Shown one piece after another: positions 7,136 through 12,367 of a DNA stretch of 12,367 nucleotides. Under the pieces are notes generated by a model. The model did no database searches. It saw only the letters and a list, made by a program, of their open reading frames with translations, and was not told where the DNA came from. This DNA comes from Bacteroidota bacterium (GTDB lineage: Bacteria > Bacteroidota > Bacteroidia > Chitinophagales > Chitinophagaceae): NCBI GenBank assembly GCA_023390215.1, contig JAEWDG010000192.1:1-12367 (forward strand). Reading direction: 5' to 3'. Both the position numbers and the translations under genes were made by a program. Every line of letters starts with the position of its first letter. The first letter of the stretch is position 1.

Positions 7136-7630
7136 ATGCATACTTTCATTTCAAATCTCGTTTATCATTCACCGTTAGGTGACATACTGATCTCGGCAAA
7201 TGAGAAGTATATCACGCAGGTCCGGTTTGCGGATCAACATGAAATAATTCCTGATCAGCATCCTTCCTCCCTTACGCTGGCCTGCGCCCGGGAACTGAAG
7301 GCATATTTTGAAGGCACCTGTACCCAGTTTCAAACGCCGGTAAAACAGGAAGGCTCTGACTTTCAGCAGGCGGTTTGGGCAGAATTACATAAAATTCAGT
7401 TTGGAAAAACGGAGAATTATCTTGGCCTCAGCAAAAAGCTGGGTAACATCAAAGCCATCAGGGCAGTTGGATCTGCAAATGGTAAAAATAATATCGCGAT
7501 CATTATCCCCTGTCACCGGGTAATCGGATCGGATGGTAGCCTGGTGGGATATGCCGGAGGGATGTGGCGAAAAAAATGGTTACTTGAACATGAGGCCAAA
7601 CATGCTGGTGGTGTCCTGACGCTTTTTTAA
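7136..7630 (+). CDS. ogt: Methylated-DNA--protein-cysteine methyltransferase
   Basis: The enzyme removes O6-alkyl groups from guanine in DNA by irreversible transfer to its own cysteine. It is 164 residues long, with a degenerate N-terminal domain (1-70) and the methyltransferase domain at about 72-160. The acceptor is Cys126 in IIPCHRVIG. Other landmarks are FQQAVWAELHKI at 76-87, the helix-turn-helix with RAVGSANG (arginine finger Arg109), and GYAGGMWRKKWLLEHE near the end. The usual 'TSY' turn is ENY here and the conserved proline before the active-site strand is Asn119, both conservative enough that activity is expected. No Ada-type AraC domain is attached. It is the third gene of a compact cluster with the SirB1-like protein and csaA. 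Confidence 0.95.
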   Translation: MHTFISNLVYHSPLGDILISANEKYITQVRFADQHEIIPDQHPSSLTLACARELKAYFEGTCTQFQTPVKQEGSDFQQAVWAELHKIQFGKTENYLGLSKKLGNIKAIRAVGSANGKNNIAIIIPCHRVIGSDGSLVGYAGGMWRKKWLLEHEAKHAGGVLTLF

Positions 7631-7663
7631 AGGAACGAATTTTGTAACAACAAAGAATAAAAA

Positions 7664-8848
7664 ATGATCTCCTGTTTTATCGTGCAGATCGCGGCCACCC
7701 TCAGTCTTTCGGTTTTATTAAGCTCCTGTTCTCAGGGAACTAACAAAGAGATCAACTCTGAGCAATCAAGGGCAGATTCGTCTGTTACACCCACATCATT
7801 ATCCTCTAAATATGAACTTGATAAAATCAGGTTACCCAAAGGATTTTCCATTTCCGTTTTCGCTGAGGTACCTAACGCCCGTAGTATGTGCTTGTCTCCG
7901 GCAGGCGTTATTTATGCAGGGAATATGAGCGGCGGAAAAGTTTATGCATTGGTTGACGCCGATAAAGATGGGAAGGCAGACAAAGTTTATACAGTGGCAA
8001 AGGGCCTACATTCACCAAACGGCGTGGCATTCAAAGATGGTGCGCTATATATTGCCTGCATCTCAACGATATACCGGTTGGATAATATTGAAGCAGACCT
8101 CGGTAATCCTCCAAAGCCAATTGTGGTTTATGACAAGTTCCCCACGGAGGAACATCATGGATGGAAATTCATAGCATTTGGTCCCGACGGAAAATTATAC
8201 GTTCCCGTGGGTGCACCCTGCAATATTTGTGATAACAAAAACCCGGTGTACGCATCTATCACGCGGATGAATGCAGATGGCAGCGGTTTTGAGATTTTTG
8301 CAAGAGGGATCCGCAATACAGTGGGATTTACCTGGCACCCGGATAATCGCCAATTATGGTTCACCGATAACGGAAGAGACAACCTTGGAAACGATCAGCC
8401 TGCGGATGAACTGAATCATGCATCTACTTCGGGTATGCATTTCGGTTATCCTTATTGTCATCAGGGTGATATTCCGGATCCTGAGTTTGGAAAAGGAAAA
8501 AATTGCAGCGATTATACCCCACCGGTACAAAAACTTGGGCCTCACGTTGCTGCTTTGGGGTTGAGGTTTTATACGGGTGATATGTTTCCGCAACGTTATA
8601 AAAAACAAATATTCATTGCTGAACATGGCTCCTGGAACCGTACTGAACCAATCGGCTACAGGATATCGTTAGTTGACCTCGACGAATCAGGAAACTCAAA
8701 AGGCTACAGTGTATTCGCTGATGGCTGGTTGCAACCCGGAGGAAAAGTACTGGGCAGACCTGTAGATGTTCAGGTATTACCGGATGGTTCTCTGCTCGTA
8801 AGTGATGATTATTCCGGCGTGATATACCGGATCACATATAAAGGTTAA
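7664..8848 (+). CDS. Lipoprotein, PQQ-dependent glucose/sorbosone dehydrogenase family
   Basis: This 394-residue protein starts with a signal sequence and the lipobox LSSC, making Cys22 the probable lipid-anchor site in the periplasm or outer membrane. The rest is a beta-propeller of the glucose/sorbosone dehydrogenase family. RLPKGFSISVFAEVPNARSM opens it, EEHHGW at 162-167 supplies the candidate catalytic histidine, and ARGIRNTVGF at 213-222 the conserved arginine. FTDNGRDNLG, GYPYC and AEHGSWNRTEPIGYRI follow, ending GRPVDVQVLPDGSLLVSDD. A DxDxDGxxD loop at 98-106 looks calcium-binding. Cysteine pairs 186/189 and 265/281 could form disulfides. Family members oxidise sugars or aldehydes using PQQ; no pqq biosynthesis gene is visible here and the substrate is unknown. 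The stop overlaps the cdd stop on the opposite strand within TTAA. Confidence 0.87.
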   Translation: MISCFIVQIAATLSLSVLLSSCSQGTNKEINSEQSRADSSVTPTSLSSKYELDKIRLPKGFSISVFAEVPNARSMCLSPAGVIYAGNMSGGKVYALVDADKDGKADKVYTVAKGLHSPNGVAFKDGALYIACISTIYRLDNIEADLGNPPKPIVVYDKFPTEEHHGWKFIAFGPDGKLYVPVGAPCNICDNKNPVYASITRMNADGSGFEIFARGIRNTVGFTWHPDNRQLWFTDNGRDNLGNDQPADELNHASTSGMHFGYPYCHQGDIPDPEFGKGKNCSDYTPPVQKLGPHVAALGLRFYTGDMFPQRYKKQIFIAEHGSWNRTEPIGYRISLVDLDESGNSKGYSVFADGWLQPGGKVLGRPVDVQVLPDGSLLVSDDYSGVIYRITYKG

Positions 8849-9333
8849 CCCCGCAGGTCGGCGCTGCCAAACGATAGCGGAAGGAGGAAACCTGCTTGTT
8901 CAATCAGGATTATTTTTCCCTGCATGCCACTCAGCAGCAACCTGATCGGTTGTTTCATTCTTTCTTCATATTCAGAAATATATTGACGGCACATGCCGCA
9001 GGGAGAAACCGGGGTTGAACTCTCCCCTTTCATATTATGATAAGCAATAGCCATCGTTCTAACCGGAATATTGGTGTGGATCATGGAAGCCGCTGCAAGC
9101 AAAGAGCGTTCTGCACAGATTCCCACGGGATATGACGCATTTTCCTGGTTCGTGCCTGAGATCTTTTCTCCGTTGTTTAACACAGCTACAGCGCCTACGT
9201 TGAATTCACTGTATGGTGCATACGCTTTGGCGGTGATCAGCCTGGCTTCTTCAACCAGAACACGATCTTCTTCCTGGAGATCTTCAATAGATTCAAAAAC
9301 TTCGTATGCGAACTGGTAAGTTTCTTTTTTCAT
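8845..9333 (-). CDS. cdd: Cytidine deaminase
   Basis: Cdd deaminates cytidine and deoxycytidine to uridine forms in pyrimidine salvage. The 162-residue protein is of the small tetrameric, single-domain kind. Zinc ligands and the catalytic glutamate are clear: TNQENASYPVGICAERS at 61-77 gives Cys73 and Glu75, and SPCGMCRQ at 110-117 gives Cys112 and Cys115. AYAPYSEFNVGAV at 37-49 is the substrate-binding start, and LLPLSFGSADL is the usual C-terminal signature. About 20 residues precede the normal family start. The gene lies downstream of lepB on the same strand, but an intrinsic terminator ends only about 12 nt before its ATG, so its transcription probably depends on read-through or a promoter near the lepB stop. 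Confidence 0.96.
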   Translation of the reverse strand: MKKETYQFAYEVFESIEDLQEEDRVLVEEARLITAKAYAPYSEFNVGAVAVLNNGEKISGTNQENASYPVGICAERSLLAAASMIHTNIPVRTMAIAYHNMKGESSTPVSPCGMCRQYISEYEERMKQPIRLLLSGMQGKIILIEQAGFLLPLSFGSADLRG

Positions 9334-9344
9334 AACAACATTCG

Positions 9345-9377
9345 ATAAAAAATCCCCGCTTCATTGCTGAAGTGAGG
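9345..9377 (-). terminator. Intrinsic terminator of lepB
   Basis: On the minus strand a stem-loop (9377 to 9354) has a core CTTCA-loop-TGAAG stem with a 4-nt loop. It extends outward by a G-U pair and C-G pairs with one mismatch, for about 10 pairs in all. It is followed at once by ATTTTTTAT. This is the classic layout of a Rho-independent terminator reading leftward. No T-run follows on the plus strand, so it is one-directional. Confidence 0.75.
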
Positions 9378-9408
9378 ATGGATGAAAATACGATAAAAAG
9401 ATCAAACT

Positions 9409-10911
9409 TTATTTTATTGACTGGAACAGCCGTTTCCAGCGCGGACCTTTTTCATAACTGAACCATATCAGCGAAGCTTTGCCCACAACATGATCTTCCG
9501 GTACAAATCCCCAATATCTGCTATCAAGCGAATTGTGACGGTTATCCCCCATCATAAAATAATAGTTCATCTTAAATGTATAAGTGGTTGCCGGTTGTCC
9601 GTTGATCAGCACCTGACCATTCGTTGTTTCGAGCTTATTTCCTTCATATACCGAAATACATCTGCCATATCGTATCAAATTATCAGGCGTCAAATCAATT
9701 GTAGCACCTTTTGCCGGAACGATCAGAGGACCATAATTATCTGCTGACCAACCTTTGTCTGCCGAGTAATAAGGAAAGGTCTGCGATTCAACGGGACGTA
9801 TGAAATCTGTAATGCTGAAACCCGGAGGTAATTTTAGATTGGCTTTTTCTTCATTGGTAATATTGATCAGGTAACTGTTGGGGTTTGCGGGATCCTGTTG
9901 AAGATCACCCTGGTCTTCCCGTACCCATATACCCATACTGGCAATCATCTCGGCATCGAGCATTGTGTTTGGCGGAACTGTAAGTCGATACTGTCTTTCA
10001 GATTGCGGGAATAGTTCCTGTGGTTTATCGTTTACCATAACCCGGCCATTGATCACCTGGAGTTTATCCCCACCGGTTGCAACACACCGTTTGATGAAGT
10101 TTTCCCTTTTATCAACCGGCCTGGTTGCAATGATATCTCCGTAATCGTCCCATACCTTCTCCCGTCCTAATTGTCTTACGGCCTCATAATAGGTGATCTG
10201 GCTTCCGAATTTCGGTGCATTGATAAATGTATCATTCACCGGAAAATTAAATACCACTACATCGTTTCGTTTTACAGGACTGGCCAACCAACGGGTGTAA
10301 GGAATCTTTATCCATTCAACATAGGATTTTGCTTCCGTGCCCGGGATTGTATTATGCATGAACGGCAACGCCAGCGGTGTGTTTGGAATACGCGGGCCGT
10401 AACTGAACTTGCTGACGAAAAGAAAATCATTTACAAGCAGTGTTTTCTCCATCGACGGCGTTGGGATGGTATATGCCTCAAAAACAAAAGTGCGGATAAT
10501 GGTAGCAGCTACTATGGCAAAGAAAGCTGCGTCTATCCATTCCCGTGTGCCTGATTTTTTATAATTATTTACAACCGCTTTTCCTGCATAGCGTTCGTTT
10601 GGGGAGTACCCGAGATAAGGAAAATAAATAAATGGTACCAGTACAGCGGCTGCGTGATGCAAAAAGTCGAACCGCCCAAAATGTTCAACGAATTTTATGC
10701 AGATCCAGATAGTAACGAATTGGCCTGCAATGGGAATGAACTGAAGAAAGAACCAGACCTTATTCAATTCCATCTTCTGTACCATGCACCAGGTATTATA
10801 GAAAGGCACCAATGCTTTCCAGGGTTCAATACCGGCTTTCCGGAACATACCATACATGCCTATGTGCCAGCCCAGGGCGCCGACAATAAAGATCAACCAG
10901 CCTATGCTCAT
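9409..10911 (-). CDS. lepB: Signal peptidase I with N-terminal membrane extension
   Basis: LepB cleaves signal peptides of exported proteins at the outer face of the inner membrane. From the ATG at 10911 it is 500 residues. A hydrophobic N-terminal module has helices near 4-21, 52-74 and 86-101 and contains PFYNTW; it resembles small DUF5684-type membrane proteins. A further helix at 126-145 precedes the S26A domain. Catalytic Ser153 lies in [13 protein letters not shown] and Lys274 in [27 protein letters not shown] is at 455-468. The stretch between Lys and GDN is about 180 residues, longer than in E. coli LepB. The frame stays open to a GTG at 11016 (35 more residues, with ATG at 10962). 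I prefer 10911 because a TAnnTTTG box sits just before it and the extra residues look non-membrane and unlike the family start. Confidence 0.93.
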   Translation of the reverse strand: MSIGWLIFIVGALGWHIGMYGMFRKAGIEPWKALVPFYNTWCMVQKMELNKVWFFLQFIPIAGQFVTIWICIKFVEHFGRFDFLHHAAAVLVPFIYFPYLGYSPNERYAGKAVVNNYKKSGTREWIDAAFFAIVAATIIRTFVFEAYTIPTPSMEKTLLVNDFLFVSKFSYGPRIPNTPLALPFMHNTIPGTEAKSYVEWIKIPYTRWLASPVKRNDVVVFNFPVNDTFINAPKFGSQITYYEAVRQLGREKVWDDYGDIIATRPVDKRENFIKRCVATGGDKLQVINGRVMVNDKPQELFPQSERQYRLTVPPNTMLDAEMIASMGIWVREDQGDLQQDPANPNSYLINITNEEKANLKLPPGFSITDFIRPVESQTFPYYSADKGWSADNYGPLIVPAKGATIDLTPDNLIRYGRCISVYEGNKLETTNGQVLINGQPATTYTFKMNYYFMMGDNRHNSLDSRYWGFVPEDHVVGKASLIWFSYEKGPRWKRLFQSIK

Positions 10912-10932
10912 TTGTTGTAGAGTTTTGCCCGC

Positions 10933-10940
10933 CAAAAATA
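10933..10940 (-). promoter_or_regulatory. -7 element TATTTTTG for lepB
   Basis: The minus strand reads TATTTTTG, an exact TAnnTTTG match, ending about 21 nt before the ATG at 10911. It predicts a start of transcription about 15-18 nt before that codon and would exclude the upstream GTG and ATG from the mRNA. No convincing -33 TTTG is present. Confidence 0.35.
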
Positions 10941-11039
10941 AGGCTAAGGGCTTGAACCGCATTCTAAGTTGTATAAAGATCGGCGCCGGAGAGGCAATAA
11001 TGTCAGAAATCCTCACCAGAATTTAATATAGATTCACCT

Positions 11040-11159
11040 AAACCCGCATTTGAACGGGGTTTCCATCGAAAAACGGAATTGTTAGCCTGGCGTTAAAAAA
11101 GTGTTTTTACTGAGGAAAGACTAACAGGTAGAAATACCCGAAGTTTTTGAAAAACCCCG
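11040..11159 (+). promoter_or_regulatory. Mutually exclusive inverted repeats upstream of the secreted-protein operon
   Basis: CGGGGTTT at 11055-11062 can pair with AAACCCG just upstream (11040-11046, one bulged G, 8-nt loop). It can also pair perfectly with AAACCCCG at 11152-11159. Between them lie TAAAAA/TTTTTA around 11093-11109 and a GTTTTT-G-AAAAAC palindrome at 11143-11155, which overlaps the distal arm. Alternative pairings of this kind occur in attenuators and leader RNAs, but no transcript start is known and no riboswitch class is recognised. Confidence 0.25.
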
Positions 11160-11192
11160 CTGTATGAATTTTTAATATAAAGGATTGTTAAA

Positions 11193-11212
11193 TTAGGTAA
11201 TCATTAACCTAA
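11193..11212 (+). promoter_or_regulatory. Near-perfect 20-bp inverted repeat before a start codon
   Basis: TTAGGTAATCATTAACCTAA is a palindrome of TTAGGT/ACCTAA arms, with AAT/ATT continuing toward a central C after one unpaired base. It ends 10 nt before the ATG at 11223. Its length and position fit a dimeric-repressor operator or a weak hairpin near the ribosome-binding region; no regulator gene adjoins it. Confidence 0.35.
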
Positions 11213-11222
11213 ACCATTCATT

Positions 11223-11852
11223 ATGCTTAAAAAACTTCATCCCAGGTGGCTGGTGTTTCTTGTGATTTTAGGATTAACCAGTTTGCAACTACACGCACAG
11301 AATTTCAGGCTTAAAAATCAAATGTTGCCTAAAGATGCGCGGGCATTGGCCACTAAAGCTTTGCCTGCTGTACTACAGTGGATCGAACCGGAAGACTTGT
11401 CTTTGTACGGATTTTCTGCTACCGACGATTTTAGCAAGATCGTTGTGGGCCGTCCATTTCTCCTGAGTTCGGTAAATGAAATTCAGGTTTCAAACGAATT
11501 GCAGAGAAAATCGGGCATCGAATCGTCTTCGATGATGTTACCGCTTATTCTGGACGGTAAGGTGCGATGCTTTATCTATATCTCTAATGAAGCCGGCGGC
11601 TGGAAAGCTGTTGGAATTGGAGGAAACGGGTATATAAAGAACCACGAAAAACTGTTTAGTACGGCAGATGATAACCTCAGTGTAATTGTTGCGGCACACA
11701 ACCTCAATGAAGAGTTTATCATTGAGAGCAATCAGGAGGGAACAATTTACCGGCCGTTATTTCATGCAAATGCGGCTGTTTCAAAAAAGAGTTATGGCCT
11801 TGCAGAAGTAATCAGTTTAGAGAACGCCGCACCCAAACAGATCGAACATTAA
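11223..11852 (+). CDS. Secreted protein of unknown function
   Basis: I do not recognise this 209-residue protein. It has a typical signal peptide: positive start MLKKLHPR, hydrophobic core at 9-22, and cleavage expected after Ala25 (LHA|QN), so it is exported; no lipobox or second membrane helix is present. The mature part mixes charged helices (35-60, 90-100) with beta-rich stretches, notably MMLPLILDGKVRCFIYIS (104-121) followed by GGWKAVGIGGNGYI. It has a single cysteine, Cys116. Only 22 nt separate it from a papain-like protease gene, which also encodes a signal peptide, so the two are probably co-transcribed. An inhibitor, chaperone-like propeptide or substrate of that protease is possible by context only. 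The C-terminus has no sorting motif I can identify. Confidence 0.8.
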   Translation: MLKKLHPRWLVFLVILGLTSLQLHAQNFRLKNQMLPKDARALATKALPAVLQWIEPEDLSLYGFSATDDFSKIVVGRPFLLSSVNEIQVSNELQRKSGIESSSMMLPLILDGKVRCFIYISNEAGGWKAVGIGGNGYIKNHEKLFSTADDNLSVIVAAHNLNEEFIIESNQEGTIYRPLFHANAAVSKKSYGLAEVISLENAAPKQIEH

Positions 11853-11874
11853 TTCACCTATTTAAATTTCTGAA

Positions 11875-12367
11875 ATGAAAAGAATATCAACGATAATTTT
11901 TCTTACAGTATTTATATCTGCCGTAACAGAAACAAAAGCGCAAACCCCAACCGGCAATTATGTTCCTTATTATCATCAGGAGCAAACAAACTGGTGTTGG
12001 GCTGCCTGCGGTGAAATGCTTTATTGGGCATATCACTCAGGTACCATCTCCCAATGTAGTTTTGTGGCGAAATCAAGAGACCAGGAAAATAATTCCCTGT
12101 TCGATTGCGGGAACCTGTCTTCCAGTTCTTCAAGTCCCTGTACCTCACCCGGCACTTTTAACAGTCCGCAAAGCTTATACGGGTGCAACGGATCGGTAGA
12201 AGCGGTGTTCGACGCATACAGTGTTGCTTCAACTGGATACGACCATGCATTTTCTACTTCTGAATTGAATACTGCCATGAGTGCAAGAAAGATGTGCATC
12301 GCACGATGGGGTTGGAATGGCGGGGGAGGTCATTTTCTTGTAGTCAACCGTTACAAGAGTGGAAATG
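11875..12367 (+). CDS. Secreted papain-like cysteine protease (3' end outside window)
   Basis: Translation from the ATG at 11875 is open to the window edge, giving the first 164 residues. A signal peptide ends at TKA|Q (residue 22). YYHQEQTNWCWAACGEML at 32-49 is the papain-like/C39-like active-site block, with Cys41 as nucleophile and Gln35 or Gln37 as oxyanion-hole residue. The histidine is His153 in GGGHFLVVNRY; the third catalytic residue would lie beyond the edge. Six other cysteines (45, 61, 78, 89, 104, 141) suggest disulfides, in keeping with an extracellular enzyme. A run of six serines is at 82-87. Cys41 is only about 18 residues after the signal cut, so there is no N-terminal propeptide. 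The nearest family is the papain-like proteases that include C70/AvrRpt2-type members; the substrate is unknown. Confidence 0.85.
   Translation, partial: MKRISTIIFLTVFISAVTETKAQTPTGNYVPYYHQEQTNWCWAACGEMLYWAYHSGTISQCSFVAKSRDQENNSLFDCGNLSSSSSSPCTSPGTFNSPQSLYGCNGSVEAVFDAYSVASTGYDHAFSTSELNTAMSARKMCIARWGWNGGGGHFLVVNRYKSGN

Larger units (their letters stand above)
10912..11222. other. Divergent intergenic region between lepB and the secreted-protein operon
   Basis: If lepB starts at 10911, this 311-nt stretch has no gene. It holds the lepB -7 box (10933-10940) and several inverted repeats from 11040 to 11159. A further 20-bp palindrome lies just before the plus-strand gene. I see no credible small ORF and no tRNA-like structure. 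If lepB uses its upstream GTG, the non-coding part shrinks to 11017-11222. Confidence 0.6.

Noticed and set aside
7605..7632. T-run at the end of ogt as an intrinsic terminator
   Set aside because: No stable stem precedes the TTTTTT; the bases are the last codons of the gene.
10171..10920. Plus-strand ORFs of 127 and 88 codons within lepB
   Set aside because: They are antisense to conserved signal peptidase sequence and lack any protein family features.
11912..12299. ORFs of 78-88 codons on either strand over the protease
   Set aside because: The overlapping frame from 11875 encodes a clear signal peptide and cysteine-protease active site.

Overview
The window looks like ordinary chromosome from a member of the Bacteroidota, probably close to the Chitinophagaceae. 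This is inferred from several things. Signal peptides end in 'xxA|Q'. Lipoproteins have LxxC-type lipoboxes. TAnnTTTG promoter elements occur and Shine-Dalgarno sequences are almost absent. A DUF2520 protein, a YcxB protein, a zinc-finger-free TopA with GR[YFW]GP repeats and a large signal peptidase I with an extra N-terminal membrane module all fit. I see no insertion sequence, tRNA, rRNA, CRISPR array or phage gene.

Layout. At the left edge (minus strand) is the N-terminus of a plant-type [2Fe-2S] ferredoxin-like gene, interrupted at codon 11 by an in-frame TAG and running off the window. Divergent to it is a lipoprotein with a GyrI-like ligand-binding domain. This converges without a gap on a Rossmann/DUF2520 protein (minus). 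Divergent again is an alpha/beta hydrolase, then topA and a YcxB-like membrane protein 9 nt downstream. A tight cluster follows: a SirB1-like transglutaminase-core protein with a TTG start, an overlapping CsaA-like tRNA-binding protein, an O6-methylguanine-DNA methyltransferase 3 nt later, and a lipoprotein of the PQQ-dependent glucose/sorbosone dehydrogenase family. The last converges, with a 4-nt overlap, on cytidine deaminase (minus). Upstream of cdd is signal peptidase I (minus), separated by an intrinsic terminator. A roughly 310-nt divergent intergenic region rich in inverted repeats then leads into two secreted proteins: an unrecognised 209-residue protein and, 22 nt later, a papain-like cysteine protease cut by the right edge.

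Most genes are housekeeping: DNA topology, alkylation repair, pyrimidine salvage, protein export. The least explained part is the right end. The secreted protease has its catalytic cysteine only about 18 residues after the signal-peptide cut, so it has no room for an N-terminal propeptide, and it follows an uncharacterised secreted protein in what looks like one operon. The second item worth checking is the ferredoxin-like reading frame with the premature amber codon, which the supplied ORF calls would miss.
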